Assembly (NCBI GenBank): GCA_033977485.1 | Contig: CM066988.1 | Location: 138,236,859-138,300,858 of the forward strand | Reading direction: 5' to 3' | DNA from: Hydrangea macrophylla | Lineage: Eukaryota; Streptophyta; Magnoliopsida; Cornales; Hydrangeaceae | Length of the DNA stretch: 64,000 bases | Part shown: positions 1 to 12,200 of the stretch, in pieces | Layout of the letters: each line of letters begins with the position of its first letter | Numbering within the stretch: the first letter of the stretch is position 1 | Made by a program: the position numbers and the translations under genes | The notes under the pieces: model-generated | The model's input: the letters and a program-made list of their open reading frames with translations, nothing else | What the model was told of the DNA's origin: nothing | Databases searched by the model: none

Positions 1-327
1 CTCGGACAATGATGCAAAGCATTCCGGCCAGCGGTGGACTTATTATATATATATATATACACACATATTGCTAGAAAAAAAAAAAAAAAAAAGGTAGGGT
101 CCCCTTGGTGGAAAATCATTGACCCAGGGCAATTGCCCCCCATGGCATGGGACCACCCACCACCTATGTTTTTGTTATATACTCGTACTGTTATTGTTTT
201 GTGTTTTGGGGACCCTACACAATGGTGTAATGGCAAAATATGATACTCTGATAGAGCCATAAAGGTGAAAAAATTCTGATTCCTTTTCATGATATGACAT
301 ATTCTGCATTTATATATATATATATAT
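1..327. other. Non-coding, AT-rich; no gene seen
   Basis: This stretch holds a short TA run near 43-58, a poly-A run near 76-92 and a second TA run near 311-328. No open frame resembles a known protein. The longest frame runs through the low-complexity tracts. Confidence 0.6.
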
Positions 328-546
328 ACAGTCCGGATCTTAAGCGGACCTTAAAAAACGGACCTAAAAGACGGACGGTGTAAAAAGTGAGAATTTCTCA
401 CAAAAATGTGAGAATTTCTCACATTTTCAAATTTCTCACGCTTTCAAAAAAGTGAGAAATTCTCACTTTTTTGTGAGAAATTCTCGCTTTTTCCACAGTC
501 CGTCTTTTAAGTCCGTTTTTTACGGTCCGCTTAAGATCCGGACTGT
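328..546. mobile_element. Fold-back MITE, about 219 bp, flanked by TA repeats
   Basis: The ends are inverted copies: ACAGTCCGGATCTTAAG at the left and CTTAAGATCCGGACTGT at the right. The inner halves also pair (GGACCTAAAAGACGGAC against the region near 499-520), so the whole element could fold into one hairpin. The centre carries several copies of a GTGAGAAATTCTCAC-type palindrome. Flanking TA repeats are compatible with a TA target duplication (Tc1/Mariner-like), but the duplication cannot be proven inside a TA microsatellite. Confidence 0.7.
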
Positions 547-639
547 ATATATATATATACTTTTTTCGGCTAAACATCACCTTCTGCATATTGATACTTA
601 TATAGACACACATATACATACAAAAACAGCCCTTGTAAC

Positions 640-1217
640 TTGAAGCATCAGGTCTTAGTTGTCTTCAGCAATCCTACATGCCCTAACAATCTGGTTTATT
701 TTTTATTTTTTATTTTTTTTTATTTTTTTATGTTATCTGGATTTTGGTGTTGGGGCTGTAATATTGTATGTAAGTTCAAAATTTGGTTTCTTCAAACATT
801 ATCAAGTGTCTTTGGGTTTTTTTTTTTTTTTTTATAGTTGTGGGGAATTGGGCTTTGAATCAATTCAACATCTACTGGTCCAAAAGTGTTAGTTTTGGGA
901 TTTTAGGATCCATGAAAAACATGATTTGGTTCTTTTTCTCTTCTTTTTGTAACTTTTTTGATATGGGTTTTGGGTTCAGAGAAGAGAATTTGAGTTACCA
1001 TTCAATTAGGCGTATTAGTGATGAATTATAGAAAGGCATATAGAAATTCTCTAGTTTTCTGAGGTGGGTTTTGGGTTTACAAGGGGCTAATACTTGGTGA
1101 AACATAGAATATATATATATATATATAGCTTGTTTGGTGATATTCACAGGAGAGACATATATATATATATATATATATCTCGAAACACTAGGTCTTTTCA
1201 AGGTAAGTCCTAGAGGG
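640..1217 (+). promoter_or_regulatory. Upstream leader of racemase copy 1
   Basis: T-rich sequence ahead of the first racemase. It shows patchy similarity to the region upstream of the second copy (about 24130-24560), for example the shared phrase AATTCAACATYTACTGGTC near 863 and near 24250. This suggests the duplication included the leader and promoter side. A donor-like AG|GTAAGT lies at 1201-1207, but no matching acceptor that keeps the start codon was found. Confidence 0.4.
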
Positions 1218-3913
1218 ATGTTTGATGGAGGCATGACAGTGTCCTTTAATAAACTATATTGGCCCCCATGTTTTCGAGGAAATGTCTACAAGAAGAACAG
1301 TATGAATCCCAGAACAAAACTGAAACTTTGGTCATTACTAGTTAAAACTGACGAGAGTGGAGAATCACCCAAACCCAAGAAGAAGATTTCGAGCACAAGC
1401 AAAGCTCCAACAACAACAACAACAACAACAAGAAGTGAAAAACCAAAATCTCTGCTGAGCCAAAAAAACACAGTCGGAATCATCGGAGGAGTTTCCGTGT
1501 TAAGCACACTGATTTTCTTGGAAAAGCTTGTTTGGTGGAGTTCAAGAGATGGAAAGGAATTCGTTCCTTTTGTAGTCACTAGCGATTCGGCAATTAGTGG
1601 AGAGATTACGTTTCCGTTCCTCCGGGGGAAGAAAGCTCGAAATCTTTTGAATGATAAAAAGATCATTGAGAATTTGAGGATTAAAAGGTCCTTTCTTGAG
1701 AAGTCTGGTGTCCGTTGCATTGTTATGCCGTGCCATGTGTGTCATGTATGGTATGGTCAAGTATCTGAGGGTTGCTCTGTACCTTTCTTGAATTTAGGTG
1801 ATTGTGTTACTTATCAGCTCAAAGAAGCAAAGCTGAAGCCTCTTGAAGCCGGAAGTAGTGTGAGAATTGGGGTCATCGCTTCATCGGTTAATTTAGTGGC
1901 TGCTTTTTATCAGGAGAAACTACAGACTCAGGTACATATATATATATATATAGTTCTATATTTATTACTGTCATTGATGACTAAAAGATTAGGCTAATTT
2001 CCATGAATTCCTTTAAATTTGGGCTTGGAAAGTACTACTAATTTGCAGTAAGTCTTTGCTCATAAAAATTAAAATTCATCGACAGAAAATACTCACCGAC
2101 ACCGACCAAACTTACCTTGACTTCAATGGGAGACTTCCAAATGGACAAATTAAATTGATACACATATAGACAAATTCAAAATTATCTCATCCATCATGAT
2201 GAGCATTCAATTACTCCTAGAAATCCATGTTTTTTCCTTTAATATTTATGGGTGATATTTCCTTTATATTTGATTTTTCTCTATCAAACACTATATTAAA
2301 TAGAGGACTTTTCAGCTAGCAGGATACTAAAATTAGGGTGGGACTAAATACACCACCTTTTTTGCTAAATACACCATCCTGCAGTGTTAAAAGATAAAAA
2401 ATTTGTGAATGAATATGGTGTATTTAGCAAAAAAAAAAGTGGTGTATTTAGCCCCACCCTAAAATTATCACCACATCCAAATAATAAATATCCTTCATAA
2501 CTGCCGGGGGTTGCTTTGGTCCCCCTCAAGTTTGCGAAATTGTGAAAATAGTTACTAGTATACATAATTCATACTCCCTCCGTCCCATTTTATGTGTCCA
2601 TCTTGGGGAATCCAACTATTTAAGGGGACAACAAGAATTTACACCTAGTTTCCACAATTGCCCATAATCATTGCACTTGCTTTTTTTTTTTTGGTGTTAA
2701 TTACAAGGAAGGGTAGTTTGAGAAACTATGTAAAATTTGTATACTAATTTTGGAAAATGGACAACAATTTTGGGACATCTCAAAAAGGAAAAATGGACAC
2801 ATAAAATGGGACGAGGGAGCATAATTTTAATGTTTATTAAGATTAGCCCCCTCAAAAAATTGTGTGAATACTACATTGTTCTCCCAAACTATATGGAATT
2901 ACCACAAATTACACATTTACATCATGTTCGGTGCGTTTTCTACATCAATAAGTAATATATGTTGCAGTAATGCTAGAGTCACCGAATTTGTGTACCGAAA
3001 AATCGGGGTCATTCATTTCGGCAGGCTCCGTATACTTTGGTACGGGGCCATCGAAATGAATGGTCCCGATTTTTGGTGCACAAATTCGGTCACCCAATCA
3101 TTACTGTGTATGTTGGCCTAATTGTAATCCAACTCACCAAAAAATGGGTAATGCTAGACCCACACTCAATTCTCACACCCATCCATTCACACCCTGACGT
3201 GGACCAATGAAGAGAGGAGAGAGACTGTAAAGTGGTGTGGACCCCAGTGGACCCCACAGTCTTTCTCCTCTCCCTATTGGTCCACGTCAGGGTGTGGATG
3301 GATGAGTGTGAGATTTGAGTGTGGTCTAACATTATCCTCAAAAAAATATAAACAAAAATCATTATACGCAATATTTGGGACTAAATGTAATCTAGAACAT
3401 CCCAAGTATTTGGCACAATCACATATTCTTTTCACTTACTAATGTAGCCACACCTAAATTGTTTCACTATCATTCCAAACTTTTTTTACTATCAAAAATA
3501 GCGATAGTCTGCACACAAGGGCACTACAAATAGACCAAAAAAAATTCGCCTTAGGGGCATTGCCCTCAAACTTTAAGCCCCTTGTGTCCTGGATCCGCCA
3601 CTGTCTTTCATTGCCCATAATTGTTGAAGTTCTGCAGGGTTTTGAGGTTGTTTTACTAGACAAAGCAACTATGGAGCATACTGTAATTCCTGCAATTGAA
3701 GCGTTGAAAAGAAAGGACAAGGAAGGGGCAAGAAATCTTTTGAGAATTGCGATTCAGTTTCTTCTGGTTCGGGCTGTAAATAATGTAATCCTTGCTTCTG
3801 ATGAATTTCAAGGTCTATTGCCCCGCGACGATCCTCTTCTTAAGAAATGTATCGACCCCATGGATACTTTGGCCAGGTCTACTATAGAATGGGCAGAGTC
3901 TACTAAGAAGTAA
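1218..3913 (+). CDS. Asp/Glu racemase family protein, copy 1 (two exons)
   Basis: Exon 1 is 1218-1931 and exon 2 is 3638-3913, joined in phase 0 across a GT-AG intron (CAG|GTACAT ... TGCAG|GGT), giving 329 residues. A second start at 1233 aligns best with the start of copy 2. The protein matches the plant members of the Asp/Glu racemase superfamily (PLP-independent, two half-domains, proton exchange at the alpha carbon of amino acids). Visible landmarks are GIIGGVSVLST near residues 88-97, the first active-site loop CIVMPCH with Cys172, and the C-terminal DPMDTLARSTIEWA. Where bacterial enzymes have a GCTE motif with the second catalytic Cys, this protein reads LASDE (Ser292). Racemase activity is therefore uncertain. 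A poly-Thr tract lies near residues 65-71. The N-terminal region is variable between the copies and could be a targeting sequence. Copy 2 lies 21 kb downstream in the same direction. Confidence 0.85.
2336..2459. mobile_element. hAT-like MITE in racemase-1 intron
   Basis: Terminal inverted repeats GGGTGGGACTAAATACACCA and its near-perfect reverse complement at the right end are flanked by an identical 8-bp direct repeat TAAAATTA (2328-2335 and 2460-2467). An 8-bp duplication is typical of hAT elements. The element is 124 bp long and non-coding. Confidence 0.75.
2574..2821. mobile_element. Stowaway-type MITE in racemase-1 intron
   Basis: It starts CTCCCTCCGTCCCATTTTAT next to TA and ends in the inverted copy ATAAAATGGGACGAGGGAG. 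CTCCCTCCGTCCC is the hallmark terminus of plant Stowaway elements. About 248 bp, no coding capacity. Confidence 0.8.
2968..3103. mobile_element. Small fold-back MITE in racemase-1 intron
   Basis: The left arm (CACCGAATTTGTGTACCGAA) pairs with the right arm (TTGGTGCACAAATTCGGTCA), and the inner halves pair as well, around a GGCTCCGTA loop region. The outermost bases TAATG and CATTA are also inverted. This is one of several TAATGCTAG-type fold-backs in the window. Confidence 0.65.
3149..3334. mobile_element. Fold-back MITE in racemase-1 intron
   Basis: The left arm TAATGCTAGACCCACACTCA pairs with TGAGTGTGGTCTAACATTAT at the right. Pairing continues inward through ACACCCTGACGTGGACCAAT. About 186 bp, non-coding. 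The left terminus resembles that of the element at 2968-3103. Confidence 0.7.
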
Positions 3914-4904
3914 ACTTAATAGAAACTTTGTTTGTGTGGCATAAGCAAAACCAGTATGTACAGAGGATCTCAATCAACATATATAAACCATTAAATTTGC
4001 ATAGTGAAAAAGCTCATGTGTTGAGCATTGATTTGCTTAGTGAACATTACTTCGAACTTCTATTTCTCAACATCGATTTGTCTGTATTTTTTTTTTTTTT
4101 TTTTTTTTAATTTCAACCTGTTTAGTTTCTATTTCCCATCTTTGCTTCAGTACATTTAAACATGTTTTTGGAAACCCACCTGGCATAAAAGTTGCATAGC
4201 CTACAACCAAACTAAAAAAAATAAAAAAAAAATTACTCAACTATGGCAGTTGGGCAGAATATCTCCCAGTAGTGATGTGAAGGAAATCGTTGTGAAGGGC
4301 ACTCGCCATTCACAGTTGCAAAATAACTATATATATATATATATATACACATGCATATATCATATATATGTATATATGTACGTGTGTACCTATACAAAAT
4401 TTGACACTGCATTCACATATATGCTAGTAGCCATGATCTGCCAATACTTTTTTTTTTTTTTTTTGCTGTGTATGATACGCCTACTTAGGTAGTTAGGTAG
4501 CACATCTGGCTAGTAGTCACGTCTTTTTAAGGCGATCTCCTATTGAAAACTTAAATAAATGTGTTATTAGCAGGATCAGGATTTGTGTATTTGGTGATCA
4601 GTATCATTGTCAAATTCATAATTGATGAAGAATTACTTGATTACACTTTCAATTAATTGATCGGTTTATGCCCCTTATGCTTTCAGCATTATACAGTTTA
4701 ACTCAGGCAATTGTTGTGTCATTTGTGAGCAATACAATTCATATTGATTGCCAGTCATGCATAACAAGTTTTCATGGATTTATATAGCCAAATGTTCAGG
4801 GTGAGATGAATATGCAACTGACTCGTTGAATTGCCTGAAGGCCCTGAACTACTTTTTTACAATAATTCTTTAAGTGCTTTTAGCATGAGGTTGTCCAAAA
4901 TTGA
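3914..4904. other. Downstream region of racemase 1; no further gene seen
   Basis: Contains poly-T near 4087-4108, a TA-rich tract near 4326-4380 and AT-rich sequence. It probably holds the 3' UTR and polyadenylation region of the racemase gene. No convincing coding sequence. Confidence 0.5.
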
Positions 4905-5024
4905 TTTTTTTTTTTTGGATATGGGGAGAGGGGACGAGGTTCGAACACCGAACTTATGCATTGGAGGGGACTTGTATAGTTGTATATGCCTAGCTCTTTG
5001 CCACTTGAACTATACCAACCTATG
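4905..5024 (-). mobile_element. tRNA-derived SINE, copy 1
   Basis: Read on the - strand it begins with a box-A-like TAGTTCAAGTGGCAAAGAGC, continues to a box-B-like GTTCGAACC, and ends in a poly-A tail (poly-T at 4905-4916 on the + strand). It is flanked by a 10-bp direct repeat CCAAAATTGA (4895-4904 and 5025-5034). The Pol III promoter boxes, the A tail and the target duplication together define a SINE. Related copies lie at 26089-26237 and 32081-32192. Confidence 0.85.
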
Positions 5025-5104
5025 CCAAAATTGAATTAACTTCAACTAAAATTGTGATATATTGGAGGAAACAAATTTATCTTTTCAGTCGAATGACTAC
5101 ATTA

Positions 5105-5300
5105 CTACTCCATTCGTCCCATTTTATGCGTCTATTTTGGAAAATTCAAAATTTTAAGAAAACACAGAGATTGCACTTCTCATGGACATAAATAAGGGAC
5201 TTATTCCAAAATTGCCTTTAGTTGCTTGAGAAAGTATTTCTTTGGTGTGTCAACCCAATAACGGTTGTTTTGAAAAGTAACTAAAAATTGATGGGGCAGA
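5105..5300. mobile_element. Stowaway MITE fragment
   Basis: TACTCCATTCGTCCCATTTT at 5107 resembles the end of the Stowaway element at 2574. No matching right end was found, so this is probably a truncated copy. The right boundary is arbitrary. Confidence 0.4.
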
Positions 5301-5498
5301 TTGGACTATTTTAGTCCAATCTGGTATAATACTGTATTTGGTTGAGCTTTTCAAGTATTATGTAACTCAAGTATTGTTTGTGTGGTTAAATATAATGCTC
5401 TTAGGAGGGATAAAATAATGTTAAGAGGGGGTGGTATTAAAACACACAGGGATAGACATAAGTACGATTGTATGGCCAAAAGACCCAATTACCCCCGC

Positions 5499-5599
5499 CA
5501 TATATATGCCTCACACCCCTCACTCTCATTCAAGACATCACAAATTTACAACTAACCTGCATCTGCGAAGAGAGAGAGACGACTCAAGGTGATCTGCTG

Positions 5600-5667
<68 letters not shown>

Positions 5668-5760
5668 ACGTCCAGGTGGGCTCCAACACCAGTCGACGGC
5701 GGCGACAAAACACGGGCGACGACACGACGGCGGAGGCAAGAGGTTCTAACGTCTTTTTCT
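5499..5760 (+). promoter_or_regulatory. Possible promoter and GA-rich leader exon
   Basis: A TATA-like CATATATATGCC at 5499-5510 is followed by CT/CA-rich sequence, a long GA microsatellite and a GC-rich stretch (GGCGGCGACA...), ending AGAG|GTTCTA. This looks like the 5' end of a plant transcript. No downstream coding region of reasonable length follows, so it may be a non-coding RNA or a gene remnant. Confidence 0.3.
5602..5665. repeat. (GA)n microsatellite
   Basis: About 32 uninterrupted GA units. The open frames across it are only low-complexity artefacts. Confidence 0.95.
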
Positions 5761-6086
5761 CTATTTTTTTTTTGTTGAAGTTTGGATTGTTGAAATCCCA
5801 TATCTAGAAAGACTATGTTGTCTCCTGCTTAGATCTATACCTAAATGAAAATTTCTAAAACTTGTGTTCATATCTAGGGTTTCATGTTTATAGATCTGTA
5901 AATTTTTTTACTAGTTTTTGTAGATCTGTTTTTTCTTTTCTTATCTACATTTTTTTTTTTTCATTTGCTCATCTAAGTTGTCTGATGTTTGTAGATCTGT
6001 TTTTGTTTCATTTTCTTAGCTAGTTTTCTGGTTTTATTTATTTTTAATAAACTAATCTACACTTGATAAATTTCTCAAACCAGAAT

Positions 6087-6221
6087 ATGGGTTCCTTTAG
6101 GGACAATTTGAAGAGGTCTGTGTTGGTTGAATATGATTCATGGCTGTTGAAATTCTATGCACCTTGTCTAACAGCCAAAACAGAGCACTTGGAAGCATAT
6201 ACTTTATGTCTCTTTACTTGA
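6087..6221 (+). pseudogene. Possible thioredoxin/PDI-like fragment
   Basis: The frame starts ATGGGTTCC after a CAG acceptor-like site and encodes 44 residues that include VLVEYDSWLLKFYAP. This resembles the strand that leads into the CxxC active site of protein-disulfide-isomerase-like proteins (usual WLVKFYAPWCGHCK). The WCGHC motif is absent and the frame stops soon after. It may be a decayed exon whose gene was broken, with a Mutator-like element just downstream. Similarity of such a short stretch could be chance. Confidence 0.25.
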
Positions 6222-6279
6222 CTGGATAGTGAACACCATTTCTCAAACCAGATTCTGATTCATGACTGAATTCATTTTT

Positions 6280-6660
6280 GGGTTAATTACAGAAACACCC
6301 CCTGTGGTTAGGCCTTTTATCAGTTACCCCCCTATACTTTAAATTTTGTCACTAATACCCCCTGTGGTCTGGACTAAAGTGAAATAGTGACTTTTTCCGT
6401 TAAAGTTAACGGAAAATGGGTAAAAATACGAAATTACCCCTATTACATGCTAATAAGAACACTCTTATATGCTTAAATGTTTATTTAGGCATATGTGGTA
6501 TATTATTATATTATTTTGATATTATATTTGTTGTTAAAGATCATTCTGTAGTCACTTTGAGGTACATTCATGAGAGCAAATTTATTTAATTTTTTATTTT
6601 ATTTTTTATCTACCCTTGGACACACACACACACACACACCACACACAGTCTTGACGATAA

Positions 6661-6693
<33 letters not shown>

Positions 6694-7158
6694 TTATCTA
6701 CTCTTAGACACACACAATCTTGGTGATATGTTAGTTTTGTTTTTTTTAATCTACTCTTGACCACACATACAGTGAAGTCCAGTGTAGTGATGTACTAAGA
6801 TCTAAAAAAAAAAAAATTATCCCCAAAATTGTTTTTTTGTGTGTGTCAAATTCGCTCTCACAAAGTTACCCCTAAGTGACCACATAATGATCTTTAACAA
6901 CAAATGCAATATCAAAATAATATAATAATCAATAATGTACAACTTATACCTAAATAGACATTTAAGCATATAAAGGTGTTATTATTAGCATCTAATAGGG
7001 GTAATTTTGTACTTTTATCAATTTTCCGTTAACTTTAACGGAAAAAGTGACTGTTTCACTTTAGTCCAAACCACAGGGGGTATTAGTGATAAAATTTAAA
7101 ATACAGGGGGGTATTTGATAAAAGGCCTAACCACAGGGGGTGTTTCTGTAATTAACCC
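6280..7158. mobile_element. Mutator-like fold-back element, 879 bp
   Basis: Long terminal inverted repeats begin GGGTTAATTACAGAAACACC and end in the reverse complement GTGTTTCTGTAATTAACCC. They extend through CCGTTAAAGTTAACGG and into the interior. The flanks are 9-bp near-identical direct repeats TTCATTTTT (6271-6279) and TTGATTTTT (7159-7167), as expected for Mutator elements. There is no transposase frame. The interior holds an AC run near 6622-6640 and an ATT run near 6661-6693. Confidence 0.8.
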
Positions 7159-9234
7159 TTGATTTTTCAACATTATGTTATTTTGGAAAATATTTTCATG
7201 CATTCCATGAGTTTATGGCTAGTACAAACATAGCATGGATACAAGTGGAATGGGTTTCGTACAAACAGTGTGTGTGTGTCAATTTGTTCTTGGTCTGAAA
7301 TGTTAAAAACTAACTTGGGTCAAAAATGAATGCCAAGAACATTAAAAAAGTGAAGGGAACAGGCGAATGGCAATAGAAAGTAGTAGACATGTTGGTCAAG
7401 TTGAAGGCAATCTTAAAGACATTCCAATCAACTCATGTACGAAAAAATCATTAGAGAAGCCTAAAAAGTCATGAAGAAAGAGAAAGTGGTTGCCTTAGAA
7501 ATTTATTATCTTAATACAATTATTGGGGTTGTGTACAAGATATGTACATGTATTCTTACCTATGTGTATTCCATGGAATTTGGTTTCAACCACATTTGAC
7601 AAGTCCACATCCAAGCATCTGCTATATCGTTGGCATTATATTTTTTTTATGATCCCCTCTGCATATGCAAATCACTTTATCTGCAGCATTATGATATGTT
7701 TGAGTCAGGTTTAGTTCTATTTGTTGTTGGGTGTTGTTCTCATTTGGCTTTTGACCTGTCAATAATAAATAATAATTTATTTAATGTTCAAAAAAAAAAA
7801 ATTCATTAGATCTAGGCAAGTTTGTTGTTGATGGTGATGCCATGTGATTGTAGAACTTCCTAACTGAAACTTTTCGGACTGCAGGTATATGAGCAGAGAG
7901 GAGGGAGAGAGCATTGACATGCCTAGATTTTTTTTTTATCACTTTTGTTCATAAATTGTAGTAATCTTTACTGATTTCTATCGTTTTCTCTTCTTCTTTT
8001 TTTCCTTTCATTGTAATCATATCTAGAAGTTGTTGAAAATTAATAAAAAGCTAAGTATTTGGGATATCAACTCCATTGGCATGTACTTTGATTGCTTAAA
8101 AATCTATTCGGGTGATTTTACCAAAGAAAGTTTGTTAGTAAATATTGATAAATATTTATAAAGAATGTTTGTTAAGTTGGATAGCGACGACGCAACGGAT
8201 TTAGCAAAGAAAGTTCGTTAGTAAATATTGATAATGTTACTGATGGTCATGAACCATACAAGATCATTCAACCATTATCTTGGGAAAAAAAATGTGTTTA
8301 ATGAGGTTGTTTTATCTTACAAATTTTAGTTGTCAGAGAACAATGTTGAGCATAAGACATTAAAAATGAAATGTACTAAACAATAATTAATAAAGAAGAA
8401 TTACCAATTGATGCAGTTACATTGACCAGATCCACTAAACTGAAAGAAATACGACTACCACTAACATATCATAAACAAATAAACAAGGCTAAGATGCAGA
8501 TATTCAGATGCTAGTGCAATAAAGTAAATTGCAATAAAGGAAATGTTTAGACCTCCATGCAAAAGTGGTTTACCTCTGCAACTCAACTAGGGTACTATTC
8601 TAAGTTTTCCATCATACACCAGCTAGTTAGTTCCACTCGCCCATTATTCCTTTCTGACTTTTGAAGTTTGAAATAAAAAAACTGGTATTGCTTTCAAAAG
8701 CCTAATTGTGTAAACCACCAAGAAATTAATCACCACATTTACAAACGATTTGACCAACCTGCTTAACCAAGGACGTATAAATTAAATTTGACACAACCAA
8801 AAATTAACTGTTAATTTTAGAGTACACAAGAGCATGCATAATGAAAATGATGAGAAAACTCAAGTATGAGGAATTTAAGTCGATCATAATTTTCAAAATG
8901 AAATTCTTACTTCGTACATGTATCTTCCTCTTCATTATCTTGTAGCAATGATGTGTTAAAGTCTGTCACGTCCGTTATCTAATGGAGAAAGCTTTGCCAG
9001 CTTCGAATTTCCAACTCGAGATCATCTGCACGCAAGATTATCAAGTCTCACCAATGGGCTGACCAGTTGTGTGCTCTTGGATCCACACTCTTAAACAAAT
9101 GATTGCCACACATAGCGCCCCTCTGTAAAATGTTGGAAAATATAGGAAACTAGATCAAAATCCAAACAAAGTTGAAATGGTGGAATATAATTTCGAATCT
9201 AAGGAAGTTTCGGCAGAGAGTACCATGGAGGGTC
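7159..9234. other. Non-coding spacer and 3' flank of PIG-L
   Basis: No coding sequence is supported. The part nearest 9235 should hold the PIG-L 3' UTR (- strand). The rest is AT-rich, with an imperfect direct repeat AAGAAAGTT(T/C)GTTAGTAAATATTGATAA near 8124-8232. Confidence 0.5.
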
Positions 9235-12200
9235 CTACTTCATGATCTTCTTCAGCGTGTTCACATAAGTATAACTGGAAAATGATACAAACAACTTTCT
9301 GAACCTGCAATTACTAACCAGCACTTAGAAGAGCAATACGACTTTGGAGACATGTAGTCGGCGATTCCTCTCATCTAGTAGGTTGCTAGAGAACTATGGG
9401 TAATGATAGTCATTAAGGGCGAAAGAACTAGTAAATAAACAAAGAAAAAAATAAGTAAAATATTATCAAATTGCTGTCAATCCCATTTTATATAATTTAA
9501 ACAACGGTTTCACCATTCCGTTTTCCGATTTCCCACTTTGGTCAATAAGACGTGAAAGCATACATACCAAACCCATTGGCTCTTGTGTTGTGCCATTGCA
9601 GCATAGCTTTTACGGGGATACTCGTTTAGCAAGCAATACAGCTGTCTATCTGGATGTCGCAAGGCATATACAGTGGACAACCAGATATCAACTGGTCCAC
9701 TATATTTCCTCAATAAGTTAGTACTCACCTACATAATAGTACCAAACCATTTTTGTCAAATCATGGAGGAGAAGAAAGTTTCTAAGCCCAGAAAACGAAT
9801 AAATTTTCTCAGTAGATTCTTCACCTACAGTTTGCAAACCGAGTATCGTAGGTACAAGAATTAGAGAACTTTAAAAAGAAAGGCACCTTTTCTGTAGCAA
9901 TTTAAAGTCAAAGAAAGAAAGGGAAAAAATAAGTTTAACTTCGGAGGCATATAAGACCATCGCGTAATTGAGGAATGAGAAAAGATTGATTCAGTACCTT
10001 CAGGTTAAGTATTTTTAAATGTAATGCGAGTAGCCGGTGAATAGAGGAAATAAAACAAAGACGAAAATAAAAGAAAACCTACAAGCTCCCAGGCTTCAAT
10101 ATTGGTTTGCGAAGTTTCATTCAAGAGCTTGCTGTTAATGAAACAAAGAAGAACATCAATTTCCCTACAAACTATAGGATCGTACCCATATTATTACAAC
10201 AAAAACTCTCTTTCGTAAAACAACATAGCAAACTAGGAAGGGCACAAGAAGCGCAGTGTGGAGATAGAAACATTAACCAGAACCAAAAGGATAAACATAA
10301 TAATCAGCATTCAGCAAGAAACTAAATAAACTCATTAACGCAATCTCAGCATTTACCTTCAGTTCATGCAGGCTGACCGATTATTCCAAAATTTACATTA
10401 CTATTCACATCACTTGGCATCTAAATATGTTGATAAACTACGAGAGCACCAAAGTTATCAAAAGTAGTTTCACACCCTTCGAACTCATTTGGAACTTTTA
10501 ATTTTACAATTATGACAAAGTGAATTAAATTGTGTCTAAAATAGGTGTCTATGTCCAGTTGAAATTGCAGATATAATGTCCCTCTGAAATTGCAGATATA
10601 ATGTCCCTCTGAAGAACTAACCAACAACTCTAGTTTATCTAAGGCCCCAATAAATGAACTCCGGAGTCCATGGCAGGCACAACTATAAGCCTGAGCTTTA
10701 TTTGATTCATTTAATTCCCAATCTCACTACAAGAACACAGCAGCATATCACAGGAAGAGAATGACTGATAGTGTCTTTTTAACGCAAGATGTGGATAAAA
10801 GGGGATTGAAATCAACTTACCGTATCCCATGATTTACATCCCGGTGATTACAATGGCCAGAAACACCGTAGTTATCAAAAGTAATTATCTGAAAACACCA
10901 TTTAAGGAAGGAAGCTGTCAAAGGAAAAACTAATTAACGAATAGATAAGCACAAGCTTCATCAGATAATGCGTAGGAATACCAAAGATTGTCACAGGAAC
11001 AAGTACACAAGATGTCCTAAGAAATTATTATAACAAAAACGAGTCAGATTATTATTAGAACATCTTACCACGTCTATAGCATGAGTAAGAATTTCTTTCT
11101 CGATAATCCTTGCCAGTAAATTATAGTCCCACACTTTGCTAAAACCATCCTAATTAAGACAATATATATAACTAATAATCAATCTTCAGCTTCTGATTAA
11201 CATATTGTATTTCAAGCACACTTGTATTTCATGTAACCTGCAAATCTGGATGATCCAGGATCTTCACTTGTTGTAGTGGAACCTGCACGAACAAAATCAA
11301 ATGTCATAAGATCGACAAATGCCCATTTACTCTTATACATGAGCTTGGGTACTAAGGCTATACTAAGCAGCTTCTAAATGCTTAAATGTTGTGTCAAATT
11401 TCAAGGCACCTTGAGAATAGCAGATGCTTGATAGAGCTCTTCCTTTCTCGTCTCCCCCATGCCATCTGCATTCCCTGTAAAAGAGAAAGCTAAATCAAAT
11501 AACAGAATATTTATAATAAAAAATAAATAAAAAACCAACATAGTAACCCCTCTTGAGATCTGAAAGAGTTGCTGCTTGGTGGATAGAGAAGCAAGTGTTC
11601 GACTTTGTGGGTCTACAGTGGGGCGGTTTTAAGAGAGATAACCACATATCGTGCAGCACATATCTCGGACCCATGGATAGGGATATTCCCCTCCCTCCCT
11701 CCCTCCCTCCCTCCCTTGGGGCATATAATTTGCATCCCTATATAAATGCCACCAAATGCAAATGACAAGTCTAATATACTCCCTCCGTCCCTTTTTTTGA
11801 GTCCTATATTCCATTTTGGGATGTCCCAAAATTAGTGTCCACTTTCCTAAATTAGTATACAATTTTTACTTACTTTCCAAAACTATCCTTCCTTGAAATC
11901 TACACCAAGACAAAACTAAAAAAGTTATTGTAATAATTAGGGGCAAATGTGGAAAATAGGTGTAGATTCTTTTTATCCCCTTAATAAGTTGAGTTCCCAA
12001 AGATGGACTCAAAAAAAAAGGAACGGAGGGAGTACTAGCAATTATCAGCTCTCATACAAAGGGGCTAGAATCTCTAAAATCAAACAAGGTCTCTTAGTTA
12101 ACCAATAGAAGAAATAGGTGACATGCGCAGAACTCAAAATCTACAAAAAATAAAAATTCAGAACCACCTATAAAAGATATTTAGCCTACTTCATTAACTA

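Noticed and set aside
1286..1760. - strand frames of 144 and 72 codons opposite racemase exon 1
   Set aside because: Antisense shadows of a conserved exon, with no motif.
4905..5024. tRNA gene (box A and box B present)
   Set aside because: There is no cloverleaf, and the element has a poly-A tail and a target duplication, so it is a SINE.
5468..5807. Three overlapping frames through the GA tract as genes
   Set aside because: Their residues are ERERER or SLSLSL repeats from the microsatellite, with no conserved flank.
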